Assembly: GCA_018402525.1 (NCBI GenBank)
Contig: JAGYIR010000008.1
Span: forward strand, 117,501-181,500
Source of the DNA: Crocinitomicaceae bacterium
GTDB lineage: Bacteria > Bacteroidota > Bacteroidia > Flavobacteriales_D > Crocinitomicaceae
DNA length: 64,000 bases
Direction: 5' to 3'
The translations under genes were made by a program, and so were the position numbers. This document shows, piece after piece, positions 1 to 9,331 of this stretch; positions within the stretch are counted from its first letter, which is position 1, and the number at the start of each line of letters is the position of its first letter. The notes beneath the pieces were generated by a model. That model was given only the letters and a program-made list of their open reading frames with translations, was not told where the DNA came from and made no database searches.

Positions 1-1434
<1,434 letters not shown>

Positions 1435-1479
1435 TACCAATTCTACAGAGTTATTACTTCAATCATCCGATATATCATG

Positions 1480-1557
1480 TGACTTTAAGACATTATGACT
1501 TTAAGACATTAAGACTTGATATTGGGAAAAAAGACAACGTCTTAAAATCCTAATATC
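1480..1557 (+). repeat. 23S-5S spacer with tandem 16-bp repeat and nested hairpin
   Basis: The spacer between 23S and 5S has a perfect 16-bp direct tandem repeat (TGACTTTAAGACATTA at 1480-1495 and 1496-1511). A nested inverted repeat follows at 1518-1557, with outer arms GATATT/AATATC and inner arms AAGAC/GTCTT. The same AAGAC/GTCTT words recur up to the 5S start, including a palindrome AAAGTCAATGACTTT at 1576-1590. The likely role is folding for pre-rRNA processing; that is inference. Confidence 0.5.
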
Positions 1558-1589
1558 CGAAAGTCTTACTATCCAAAAGTCAATGACTT

Positions 1590-1702
<113 letters not shown>

Positions 1703-1707
1703 TTAAG

Positions 1708-1739
1708 AGCTCCTCCATTTATTTGGGGGAGCTTTTTTT
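1708..1739 (+). terminator. Intrinsic terminator of the rrn operon
   Basis: The stem AGCTCCTCC / GGGGGAGCT (one G-U pair) has an 8-nt loop and is followed by seven T. It starts six bases after the 5S end, which fits rrn operon termination. Confidence 0.85.
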
Positions 1740-1764
1740 GTGTCCAAGAATCCCTCAGAAGGCC

Positions 1765-1830
1765 TTTTGTACCTCGTAGCTATCGATCTTTCAGATCAGC
1801 TACTCGTCTTCGAATACTTCGTATTCTCTG
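1765..1830 (+). repeat. Palindromic repeat unit A
   Basis: This is the first of four related units at 1765-2161. Its layout is TTTTGTACCTCG, then imperfect palindrome 1 (TAGCT..GATC / GATCAGCTA), then CTCGTCTTC, then hairpin 2 (GAATACTTCGTATTC). The linkers are nearly identical between units, while the hairpin arms differ and keep their pairing. A further TCTTC-hairpin fragment (CAGAA..TTCTG) extends it to about 1862. It contains an open frame on both strands, but there is no sign of translation. Confidence 0.75.
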
Positions 1831-1862
1831 TCCTTTCAGTCTTCAGAAACTACGTTCCTTCT

Positions 1863-1986
1863 GGTACTGCCCTTTTGTACCTCGCATTACCCGATCTTCC
1901 CGATCGGATGCTCGTCTTCAAGAGCTTCGCTCTTTCTGGTGGGAGAGTAAGTCCCTGCCTGTCGACAGACTGGGACGCCACTTTTA
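1863..1986 (+). pseudogene. Broken second copy of the 5S rRNA 3' half, interrupted by palindromic inserts
   Basis: Three blocks identical or nearly identical to the intact 5S occur in the right order: GGTACTGCCCTTTTG (1863-1877), GGTGGGAGAGTAAGTC (1938-1953) and GACGCCACTTTTA (about 1974-1986). In the real 5S these blocks are contiguous. Here repeat unit B sits between blocks one and two, and a short palindrome-containing insert (core CTGTCGACAG at 1960-1969) sits between blocks two and three. The 5' half of 5S is missing. It cannot make a functional 5S and looks like a duplication remnant invaded by small palindromic elements. Confidence 0.75.
1873..1939 (+). repeat. Palindromic repeat unit B
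   Basis: It has the same layout as unit A: TTTTGTACCTCG, palindrome 1 (CAT..CCGATC / GATCGGATG), CTCGTCTTC, hairpin 2 (AAGAGCTTCGCTCTT), TCTGG. It lies inside the 5S remnant, between two segments that are adjacent in the intact gene. Confidence 0.75.
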
Positions 1987-1990
1987 ACAG

Positions 1991-2026
1991 ACCCCAATTA
2001 CTTCGGTAGTTGGGGTTTTGTTTTTT
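1991..2026 (+). terminator. Second intrinsic terminator, after the 5S remnant
   Basis: The stem CCCCAATTAC / GTAGTTGGGG with a TTCG tetraloop is followed by TTTTGTTTTTT. Its spacing after the 5S remnant resembles that of the functional terminator after the true 5S. This suggests that 5S tail and terminator were duplicated together, or that this is the older operon end. Confidence 0.8.
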
Positions 2027-2048
2027 AAGATAGCCTCAAAAAAGCAAG

Positions 2049-2113
2049 TTTTGTACCTCGCATTTACCGATCTTCCCGATCGGATGCTCGTCTTCCAAAG
2101 CTTTGCTTTGTCT
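2049..2113 (+). repeat. Palindromic repeat unit C
   Basis: The unit is TTTTGTACCTCG, palindrome 1 (CAT..ACCGATC / GATCGGATG, close to unit B), CTCGTCTTC, hairpin 2 (CAAAGCTTTGCTTTG). Hairpin 2 differs from B at several positions, yet both arms changed together. Unit D abuts it directly. Confidence 0.75.
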
Positions 2114-2161
2114 CCTCGTAATAACGATCTGTCGATCTATTACTCTAGCGCATTCGCTGGA
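2114..2161 (+). repeat. Palindromic repeat unit D (short variant)
   Basis: The unit is CCTCG, palindrome 1 (TAATA.CGATC / GATC.TATTA), CTC, hairpin 2 (AGCGCATTCGCT). It is shorter than A-C and lacks the TTTTGTA lead and the GTCTTC linker, but keeps the two-hairpin layout. The remaining bases to 2194 show nothing recognisable. Confidence 0.65.
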
Positions 2162-2194
2162 GGGAAAACAATTCAATTAACATTCAAGCTAGCT

Positions 2195-4285
2195 TTACAA
2201 CTTCATTCTCAACTGAACTGTAATATCTGATTTGGTGTTGCCAATAATTTCCTCAGGTCCAGAACCTAAACTCTTGCGATTTGCATAAATATTAATACCA
2301 TATCGAACCCAAAGATCAAACTTTCTGAAGAACGTGTACCGAATCAAGGCATAGGCTCTGCTACCTCGATAGTAATACGCCGGAACGGAAAACACGTACA
2401 ATGCATTACTCTCAAAGGAATAAATACGCGTATCATAACTATCCGTATCAAAAAGTGCATAACGCAAGGCTACGTCTAGAGGAAATGATTTAGGTTTGTA
2501 GATAATATCTTGAGTAAGTATAATTCCATCTTCTGGTGTATTACTTAAGCGATTAATCGTAACGTATTCAATGCGTGACTTAAGTTGAACTCCTTCCATT
2601 ACCTTGTAACTGAAATTAATTCGGTAGTTGCGTTGAATCACATCTTCTAATTCGGTAATAGTTGCATCTGAATTTCGACTATTCCTTTGCCTTCTTTGCT
2701 CTCTGAAACGTGCGTATACTTCTAAGTTTCGACTGGGTTTGTACGTCGGTTGAATCATAAATTCGTTGCCATTAGTAGGACCATCAACTTGATACTTCAT
2801 CCAAGGGAATTTGAACAAATCAAAATACGTATTGACCGACAGCGAACGACTTAAGTTGATTTTCAAACCTGCATATAAACCACTTTCATTTTGTACGCGA
2901 CTTCCTTCCGCAAATCCTGCATTATAAAAGGTCTGATAGTCACGGGCATAATTGCGGTAAACAACACTCATCGAAGCACGCTGGTCGAGTGAAAACAGTA
3001 CGCCATGAATGGTCGCTAGTCCCCCAGAATAGGTCGATGTTGAAACTTCACCAAAGAAATTGAAATTCTTGACCACCCAACTGTAGTCAGCGCTCAGCCC
3101 CATCATGCTTTTCCCCCTAAAATCGAATCGATTGTAAGGCAATGTATCTTTGGCAAACGACTTGTCATAGCCTTGATATACTGCCGCAACACCTAATTGA
3201 AGCGATCTTTTTCGATACCGTAAATTACCGCCGGCAATTATTTCCTGTAATTGATTTTTACGTGCGACTTCCGAATTCGTACGGTGAAATCCTGTTAAAT
3301 TAATACTCGAAACAAATTCTTGTTCTTCGACCAAGGAATCATTAATTATAGTGGCATCAACACCTTTGTAGGATCCAAACGCAGTAAGTTCAAAGTTTTT
3401 ATAGCCAAATTCAATCGCAGCGCCTCTTAAAAATCGTGTTTCATCAACCGAAGTGTATGGTTTGAGTGAATTCGCTGATTTTTTAACGTTCGTCACATCT
3501 GCCGTTTTTCCAAAAGCATATCCCGACCATAAATTTAAACCTTGACCAATTTGAACTTGATAATCTCCCAACGCAACAGAGCGGATGTATTTTCCACCTT
3601 TATAAAAAGCATGTGCCGAGTAAAAATCAAACCCGTATTTTTGATTTCCTCTAAAGAATTGTTCTCCTGGATCTTTTTCTGCTGTGACACCAACACTTAG
3701 ATTTGTTCTATAACTGAAACGCAGACGAGTGTAATACCTATCCTTATTCCCGTAATAATAGGAATTACTGTTTGCTTTAATTGAATCAGGAACATCGGCA
3801 TAACCTTCTTTATTCTCGACGGAAGTTTGATACCGCAGAAACGCTTCAAATTTTCCTTGCTGAAACGCTTCTTTCAAGGAAACATGAAGTTGATCTAATT
3901 TATCATCGACACGCACAAACGGCAATACCATCTCGATAGTTTGCATGTCCCAATATCGTAGGGTTTGAAGTTCATAGATAGTTATAAATTTTCCAAATTG
4001 TTTTCGATGAAGCAAGAGATCATTTATTTGCACATCAGATAACAGGTTTAATAATTGTAAATCTTCAAACGTAGCACCATTTAAATTTAACGGATGATCA
4101 AATAGAAAGTTAAGTTGCTCAAAAACGTCAGTCAAATCAATGCTTTCCGATTCCAATTGTTCGGAAATGAACTCGATGCGCTGCTGAATAATTGTATTTT
4201 TGTCTTCTTCTTGGGCAATGGAAATATCGCTCAATAATAAAAAGAGCAGCACAACGAGGCTATTTCGAAGCAAAGTCAAAGTCAA
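2195..4285 (-). CDS. Helix-hairpin-helix domain outer-membrane barrel protein
   Basis: This is a secreted protein of about 700 residues. The signal peptide (LVVLLFLLLSDISIAQ) is followed by a ComEA-like helix-hairpin-helix stretch (about residues 45-115, LNGATFEDLQLLNLLSD...ITIYELQTLRYWD). A long Tyr/Phe/Arg-rich beta-strand region then ends in Lys-Leu, typical of an outer-membrane barrel. Such HhH-barrel proteins are common and uncharacterised in Bacteroidota. I chose a TTG start at 4285 because TTG-A overlaps the upstream TGA and gives a clean signal peptide. An ATG at 4330 is possible but overlaps the upstream gene by 49 nt. It is the last gene of the 5868-2195 operon. Its function is unknown. 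Confidence 0.8.
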   Translation of the reverse strand: MTLTLLRNSLVVLLFLLLSDISIAQEEDKNTIIQQRIEFISEQLESESIDLTDVFEQLNFLFDHPLNLNGATFEDLQLLNLLSDVQINDLLLHRKQFGKFITIYELQTLRYWDMQTIEMVLPFVRVDDKLDQLHVSLKEAFQQGKFEAFLRYQTSVENKEGYADVPDSIKANSNSYYYGNKDRYYTRLRFSYRTNLSVGVTAEKDPGEQFFRGNQKYGFDFYSAHAFYKGGKYIRSVALGDYQVQIGQGLNLWSGYAFGKTADVTNVKKSANSLKPYTSVDETRFLRGAAIEFGYKNFELTAFGSYKGVDATIINDSLVEEQEFVSSINLTGFHRTNSEVARKNQLQEIIAGGNLRYRKRSLQLGVAAVYQGYDKSFAKDTLPYNRFDFRGKSMMGLSADYSWVVKNFNFFGEVSTSTYSGGLATIHGVLFSLDQRASMSVVYRNYARDYQTFYNAGFAEGSRVQNESGLYAGLKINLSRSLSVNTYFDLFKFPWMKYQVDGPTNGNEFMIQPTYKPSRNLEVYARFREQRRQRNSRNSDATITELEDVIQRNYRINFSYKVMEGVQLKSRIEYVTINRLSNTPEDGIILTQDIIYKPKSFPLDVALRYALFDTDSYDTRIYSFESNALYVFSVPAYYYRGSRAYALIRYTFFRKFDLWVRYGINIYANRKSLGSGPEEIIGNTKSDITVQLRMKL

Positions 4286-5100
4286 TTGGTCGCTTTTGTT
4301 TGAAATACAAAGGAAAAGTGCGGTGACCACCCCAAAATTTGATGGTAAGAACTTCCCAAATCGATATGAACCTGATCAAAATGATACCCTAGTCCGAATG
4401 AAACTTCAATTGGGTGGGTTGTAACACCTCCTCTCACGTAGAAATTTTTAAGCGCTTCATATTCAAGTCCCGTCTTGAATCGAAAATCATAATCCAAATC
4501 CTTTTCCCCCTCGAACGATAACAAAAACTTCTTTGAAAACTTAAACGATGTTCCAAGTCGAAGCACCGTAGAAAATCGGTCATCTTCAAAATCTGATAAT
4601 TTCGCGCGACCTAAATTAAAAACACTTACGCCAATCTTCCATTCGTCCGTGACTTTAGCATAAATCCCAGCACCTGCTGTTAATGTGTTTTTTGATCCAT
4701 AATTCGATGAAAGAGCAAGTCCCTGATAATTCAATTGAACTCCAGCGAAAAAATTATCAGATAACTTCATGCTGTAACCTAATCCAGCACGATATGATCT
4801 ATAATTGCGATATCCGAAAACATCTCCACCTGCTGAAAGAACTCCTACTTTCAAAGGAATGGCAATGGCTATCCCTTGTGTTTGAAGTTCTTTCAGAAGA
4901 AATCTATTTTCATAAGATAGGCCAATGGAAAACTGTTCAACATCACCTAGAGCTCCTGGGTTATTATAAAACGCCCAAACATCATTAAAAGTAGTAGATG
5001 CATTCGCCATAGACATCGAACGAGCGCTGTTGGTCGTCACTCCTTGTCCAAATGCGATGGAGGTGCTTACGACGAGTAATAAGGTCAATATACGTATCAT
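4282..5100 (-). CDS. PorV/PorQ-like outer-membrane beta-barrel protein
   Basis: The product has 272 aa. A signal peptide (MIRILTLLLVVSTSIAFGQ) is followed by ARSMSMANASTTFNDVWAFYNNPGALG, the N-terminal pattern of FadL/PorV/PorQ-type barrels, where a 'naming of alternately aligned Asn-Pro' motif marks the first strands. The rest alternates hydrophobic and polar residues and ends in Phe-rich strands. PorV and PorQ belong to the type IX secretion outer-membrane machinery, but paralogues of unknown role are common and I cannot assign this one. The ATG overlaps the upstream stop as ATGA (5097-5100), so translation is probably coupled. Confidence 0.75.
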   Translation of the reverse strand: MIRILTLLLVVSTSIAFGQGVTTNSARSMSMANASTTFNDVWAFYNNPGALGDVEQFSIGLSYENRFLLKELQTQGIAIAIPLKVGVLSAGGDVFGYRNYRSYRAGLGYSMKLSDNFFAGVQLNYQGLALSSNYGSKNTLTAGAGIYAKVTDEWKIGVSVFNLGRAKLSDFEDDRFSTVLRLGTSFKFSKKFLLSFEGEKDLDYDFRFKTGLEYEALKNFYVRGGVTTHPIEVSFGLGYHFDQVHIDLGSSYHQILGWSPHFSFVFQTKATN

Positions 5101-5555
5101 TCTTTACTTATTAAGCGTTCATTGTTTTTGAAAATGGTAGTGTTGAAGTAGTCATCTTCGTCTGTAAAAAACCAATTTTGACCTTCGTCTTCGGAAATTG
5201 CAATAACTGCGGCTTCGCTGACATGCATATCGTAATCGTAGTCCTCGATTTTTTTGAACTGATATTTAACGTGAATGGTATTGTTGTTCTTTTGTGTGGT
5301 TCGAATCAAACCGTCTTGAAAAAATGGTCTGGTATACTCATTCGATACATCAAACCGGGATTGGAATGCGCTATCCCCTTCATTTTTATAATGACTTACT
5401 ACTTTCGGATGGGTATACGCGACATAGGACATCACCGCACCATTATTTCGAGAATTGATATAGGACGTTAGAGCATTATTCAAAGACACTTCCTGATCTG
5501 CATTTAGCGTGCACGAACCAAGCAGTAGAAATAATGTAAACATCCAAATTTTCAC
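5097..5555 (-). CDS. Putative lipoprotein of unknown function
   Basis: The product has about 152 aa. A GTG at 5555, or an ATG at 5543, gives a short lipoprotein signal (MFTLFLLLGSC, lipobox LGSC). The frame is open back to 5672, but that start would overlap the upstream gene by 68 nt and place 39 residues before the signal. The body is soluble, with many Asp/Asn and Tyr, ending DEDEGQNWFFTDEDDYF-like; it resembles the NTF2-like/SnoaL fold only loosely. It overlaps the downstream barrel gene by four bases. Confidence 0.7.
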   Translation of the reverse strand: MKIWMFTLFLLLGSCTLNADQEVSLNNALTSYINSRNNGAVMSYVAYTHPKVVSHYKNEGDSAFQSRFDVSNEYTRPFFQDGLIRTTQKNNNTIHVKYQFKKIEDYDYDMHVSEAAVIAISEDEGQNWFFTDEDDYFNTTIFKNNERLISKE

Positions 5556-5604
5556 ATGATGAAAATAGGTAATTTTTTCAAACAAATAAAAGCGTTCTAT
5601 AAAA

Positions 5605-5868
5605 TTAATCTCTGATTTCCAGATTGTAATTCGTAAGAATTTGATTGAATTCATCCTCGGTTGACAATTCAAAACCTACGAATGATAATTCTATCAAATC
5701 ATTGATCCTTAGTATTTCTGGATATTGTTTGGCTTCAGTTTTATAGTGCTGTGCGGTTTCACCAATGATCTGAATTTCATGAAAGCAACGCTCGTTTATA
5801 ATTTGATAATAGACCTTATTGTTCGAAAGTTTTCTGTATTGAGGAAATGCGGTAACTTTGTCGTTCAT
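5605..5868 (-). CDS. Small hypothetical protein (87 aa)
   Basis: A soluble 87-residue protein rich in Asn, Tyr and Glu, with no signal peptide or membrane segment. It starts 16 nt from the divergent TPR gene, and a 49-nt gap separates it from the following lipoprotein gene. It is probably the first gene of the minus-strand operon. I do not recognise the family. Confidence 0.6.
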   Translation of the reverse strand: MNDKVTAFPQYRKLSNNKVYYQIINERCFHEIQIIGETAQHYKTEAKQYPEILRINDLIELSFVGFELSTEDEFNQILTNYNLEIRD

Positions 5869-5884
5869 AATACAAAAATAGAGA

Positions 5885-6502
5885 ATGTTTGTAAATAAGA
5901 CACATGAGAAAGCGCATGAAGCCCTTAAAAATGGAGATATTCAGAAGGCGATTCAACTGTACAGTAAAGCGCTAGAAGACTTCCCAAAGGACTGTAATCT
6001 GTTGTCTGATCGTGGAGTTGCCTACCTACATGCAAATGACAAGGTGAAATGCTATGCCGATTTTGATAGTGCGCTTATGATTCAACCCAATTATTCTTAT
6101 CGATATGCTTCCCGCGCATTTGCAAAGAATAACTTTGGTGATATTGATGGCGCCATTGAAGATTATGAAAAGGCAGTTGAATTAGATCCAGACGATGCCA
6201 TTGCTCACAACAATTTGGGATTACTACTCGAGCAGAAGGGGTACAAAAGAGCTTCGGAAGAACGATTTGAAAGAGCAGATAAACTCTCTAAGAATGAAGA
6301 TCATCTTTTAGAAATGATGGATGATTTGGAAAATGACAAATGTGATGAGAACAAGAATGCTTCTGATGCAACACCGATTGATCCAAGTATTGTGAGAGAT
6401 AGGAACCTTTCGACAGCTTCCGAATTGAAAAAGGTTTTTACCTCCAAAAGTCAATTTATGGAGTTTATGAATTTCATAAAAAACGGATTCAAGATCAAAT
6501 GA
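5885..6502 (+). CDS. Tetratricopeptide repeat protein
   Basis: The 205-aa protein has no signal peptide. At least three consecutive TPR units fill residues 5-125, with the usual small residues at positions 8 and 20 (for example GDIDGAIEDYEKAVELDPDDAIAHNNLGLLLEQKG). The C-terminal 80 residues are charged and unassigned. TPRs mediate protein-protein contacts; the partner is unknown. Its stop overlaps the start of the endonuclease III gene as ATGA (6499-6502), so the two are probably co-translated. Confidence 0.85.
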   Translation: MFVNKTHEKAHEALKNGDIQKAIQLYSKALEDFPKDCNLLSDRGVAYLHANDKVKCYADFDSALMIQPNYSYRYASRAFAKNNFGDIDGAIEDYEKAVELDPDDAIAHNNLGLLLEQKGYKRASEERFERADKLSKNEDHLLEMMDDLENDKCDENKNASDATPIDPSIVRDRNLSTASELKKVFTSKSQFMEFMNFIKNGFKIK

Positions 6503-7143
6503 CAAAGAAAGAAAAGGCAAAATACATTGTAGAAGAATTGGAAAAACTATATCCCGAAACGCCAGTGCCATTAGATCACAAGGATGAGTACACACTTTTA
6601 ATTGCGGTCTTACTTTCAGCACAATGCACGGATAAACGAGTAAACTTAATCACGCCTCATTTGTTTTCTCTAGCAGATAATCCTTTCGACATGGTCAAGT
6701 TGACTGTCGATGAAATTAGAGAAATCATTCGACCCTGTGGTTTGTCTCCGCGTAAATCTCAGGCAATATTCACCTTATCGCAAATGCTCATAGATAAATA
6801 CAATGGTGAAGTTCCCCCAGATTTTGAATTGTTAGAAGAATTGCCAGGTGTTGGACATAAAACAGCTTCAGTTGTCATGGCACAGGCATTTGGAGTTCCA
6901 GCCTTTCCAGTTGATACACACATTCATAGGTTGTTGACGCGATGGGGAATTACAAACGGAAAAAACGTAGAACAAACTGAAAAGGATGCGAAGCAGCTAT
7001 TTCCGCATGAACTATGGAACAAATTGCATTTACAGATTATTTTTTACGGTCGAGAATACTCACCGGCGCGCTCACCTAAACGTGAACTAGATTACATAAC
7101 GCGTTCAATTGGCACAGCCAAGGCATTAAAAGAACTCGTTTAA
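6499..7143 (+). CDS. nth: Endonuclease III, DNA glycosylase/AP lyase, without the 4Fe-4S cluster
   Basis: This is a base-excision-repair enzyme for oxidised pyrimidines. The 214-aa protein carries the helix-hairpin-helix LPGVGHKTASVV (115-126) with catalytic Lys121 and the catalytic Asp139 in FPVDTHIHR, matching Lys120/Asp138 of E. coli Nth. The C-terminal cluster loop, which normally has four Cys, reads GREYSPARSPKRELDYITRS here and has no Cys. The fold is complete otherwise, and I recall similar cluster-less Nth proteins in flavobacteria. The ATGA overlap couples it to the TPR gene. Confidence 0.95.
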   Translation: MTKKEKAKYIVEELEKLYPETPVPLDHKDEYTLLIAVLLSAQCTDKRVNLITPHLFSLADNPFDMVKLTVDEIREIIRPCGLSPRKSQAIFTLSQMLIDKYNGEVPPDFELLEELPGVGHKTASVVMAQAFGVPAFPVDTHIHRLLTRWGITNGKNVEQTEKDAKQLFPHELWNKLHLQIIFYGREYSPARSPKRELDYITRSIGTAKALKELV

Positions 7144-7240
7144 TCTGGATTTTTTCAATATATGTAGTAACTTCGTTTTTAACAACAATAGGGATGATTT
7201 TACACTTTACTTAACCTTCCGCTTAACAAAAAACAGACAT

Positions 7241-8014
7241 ATGAAGACAAAACAAGAGATTGTAGACAATTGGTTACCACGTTATACTGGTGAAGCACTA
7301 GAAAATTTTGGCGAATATGTGTTATTGTGTAATTTCCACAACTATGTAACGCTTTTCGCAGAGCAACACGGAGTTCCAGTTGTAGGCAAGGATAAGCCAA
7401 TGCAATGTGCTACAGCGGATGGAGTGACCATTATTAATTTTGGAATGGGAAGTGCTTCTGCTGCTACTTGCATGGACTTATTGTCAGCGATTAAACCAAA
7501 AGCGGTATTGTTTTTAGGGAAATGTGGCGGTTTGAAGAAAAAGAACCAAGTGGGTGATTTGATACTGCCAATTGCTGCCATTCGCGGCGAAGGGACTAGC
7601 AATGATTATTTTCCGCCAGAAGTACCAGCTCTTCCGGCGTTTGCACTGCAAAAGGCAATTTCAACAACTATTCGTGACCATGGGCGCGATTATTGGACGG
7701 GTACCTGCTACACAACCAATCGTCGGGTTTGGGAGCACGATGATCAATTTAAAGAATATTTAGAGCGAATTCGCGTTATGGCGATTGACATGGAAACGGC
7801 AACTATTTTTTCTGTTGGTTTTTCCAATGAAATTCCTACAGGTGCGCTTTTACTGGTTTCCGATCAACCAATGGTTTCTGAAGGAGTTAAGACTAGCGAA
7901 AGTGATTCTAATGTGACTTCAACCTATGTAGCAGAACATCTTCAAATTGGAATTCAATCCTTAAAACAACTCATCAATAACGGAAATACTGTGAAACATC
8001 TCCGCTTTAGCTAG
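7241..8014 (+). CDS. amn: AMP nucleosidase (short, phosphorylase-fold form)
   Basis: The enzyme hydrolyses AMP to adenine and ribose 5-phosphate, helping to control adenylate pools. The 257-aa protein has the PNP/UDP phosphorylase superfamily fold: glycine-rich NFGMGSASAAT (about 66-76), KAVLFLGKCGGL, and the AIDMETATIFSVG motif (about 183-195) that contacts the ribose. It is about half the length of E. coli Amn and matches the short AMP nucleosidases found in Bacteroidota. An A-rich leader precedes the ATG. It stands alone and converges with the channel gene, overlapping it by four bases. Confidence 0.85.
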   Translation: MKTKQEIVDNWLPRYTGEALENFGEYVLLCNFHNYVTLFAEQHGVPVVGKDKPMQCATADGVTIINFGMGSASAATCMDLLSAIKPKAVLFLGKCGGLKKKNQVGDLILPIAAIRGEGTSNDYFPPEVPALPAFALQKAISTTIRDHGRDYWTGTCYTTNRRVWEHDDQFKEYLERIRVMAIDMETATIFSVGFSNEIPTGALLLVSDQPMVSEGVKTSESDSNVTSTYVAEHLQIGIQSLKQLINNGNTVKHLRFS

Positions 8015-9300
8015 TTTTTGGGATTGGAAAGGGATTTAAAATCATGTCCAGAAGGACTTTCAAAGTAGCGCAGTTCAAACATATCAATAACCGCTAAAAG
8101 ATGATCGAAAATATCCGCCATGATCTCTTCGTAGCGCTCCCATTCTTTGGTTTTTGTGAAGCAATACAATTCAATAGGTAAACCTATTTCAGTAGGAGCA
8201 AGCTGACGAACCATGAGCGTCATTTCTTGATTGATTTCGTTGTTTCGTTTCAGGTAATACTCAATGTAACGACGAAACAAGCCGATATTAGTTTGACGTC
8301 TTCCATTTAATACATTTCCTTCATCGTAGCCGTGTTCTCGGTTATAAGCTATTATTTCTTCTTCGCGTTGCTCGATGAATTCTTTTAACAGTTTCACCTT
8401 TTTCAAGCTGTCTAGAAGTTCAGGTGTTGTAAAGTGAACCGAGTCAATCTGCACATTTAATGCACGCTTAATCCTTCTACCATTCGACTCTTGCATTCCT
8501 CTCCAGTTTTTGAAAGAATCAGCAATAAATGAGTAAGTTGGAATAGTTGTGATGGTACGGTCAAAATTCCTCACCTTAACTGTGGTCAAATTAATCTCTT
8601 CCACATCTCCATCAGCTCCAAATTTTTCCATCGTGATCCAATCTCCAATTCGAATCATATCATTGCTCGATAATTGAATTGATCCCACGAAACCAAGAAT
8701 TGTATCTTTAAAAATCAACAAAAGTATAGCAGAAATTGCTCCTAATGATGTCAGGAAGAATACTGGGGTTTTATCGGTAAGTACCGAAAGAAGTAAAATA
8801 ATTAGAATCCCTGAAAATATGATTTTCATTACTTGAATGTACGACTGTATTGGCTTATCACGGTACGTAGGGATGTCCATGATAATATCCTTCAAGGAAT
8901 TTAATAGTCGGTTGAGAACAATAATTCCGACAAAGATGATGAGTACAGTGACTATTTTCGATGTCGTAGTTAGAACCGAAGGATAACCAAAAAATACAAT
9001 GGATAAAAAGTAATCCATAAAAAGCAGTGGCACAACCAATGCAACTCCACGGAAAACACGATTATGGATAAAATGATCATCCCACTTAGCAGTCGTTCGA
9101 TCTAAAAAAGAATGAACAATTCGAACAAAAACGAAGCGCGAAATAAACCAAATGATGAATGAACAGAGTATAAGTGCCCCAAAAAGTCCAATAGTCCAAT
9201 AACCTAGGTCATTTTCAAAAGCCTTAGAATCGAAATAAGTCGAATGCTTTGTGGTAACATTGTAGAAACCTTTAATCCAATTTATAACCGACTCTTTCAT
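8011..9300 (-). CDS. MscS-family mechanosensitive ion channel (YbdG/MscM-like)
   Basis: The 429-aa inner-membrane protein has about five hydrophobic segments in residues 30-200. The MscS beta domain follows (SSNDMIRIGDWITMEKFGADGDVEEINLTTVKVRNFDRTITTIPTYSFI) with the typical 'NxxGxVExIxxRxT'-like pattern, and then a soluble C-terminal domain. Such channels release solutes during hypo-osmotic shock. The extended beta domain and C-terminal region place it nearer E. coli YbdG than MscS itself. It is transcribed divergently from the CPBP protease gene, with a 31-nt gap. Confidence 0.88.
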   Translation of the reverse strand: MKESVINWIKGFYNVTTKHSTYFDSKAFENDLGYWTIGLFGALILCSFIIWFISRFVFVRIVHSFLDRTTAKWDDHFIHNRVFRGVALVVPLLFMDYFLSIVFFGYPSVLTTTSKIVTVLIIFVGIIVLNRLLNSLKDIIMDIPTYRDKPIQSYIQVMKIIFSGILIILLLSVLTDKTPVFFLTSLGAISAILLLIFKDTILGFVGSIQLSSNDMIRIGDWITMEKFGADGDVEEINLTTVKVRNFDRTITTIPTYSFIADSFKNWRGMQESNGRRIKRALNVQIDSVHFTTPELLDSLKKVKLLKEFIEQREEEIIAYNREHGYDEGNVLNGRRQTNIGLFRRYIEYYLKRNNEINQEMTLMVRQLAPTEIGLPIELYCFTKTKEWERYEEIMADIFDHLLAVIDMFELRYFESPSGHDFKSLSNPKN

Positions 9301-9331
9301 TTTATATACTTTAGTGCAAAATTAACAAGAT

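Noticed and set aside
1740-2230. Two plus-strand open frames with similar peptides (VLYLA.TDLPDRMLVF.SFALS)
   Set aside because: The similarity comes from the palindromic repeat units, and the frames cross a broken 5S and a terminator. They are not genes.
2195-4330. Start of the helix-hairpin-helix barrel gene at the ATG at 4330
   Set aside because: It would overlap the upstream gene by 49 nt and put 15 odd residues before the signal peptide. The TTG at 4285, overlapping the upstream TGA, was preferred; not certain.
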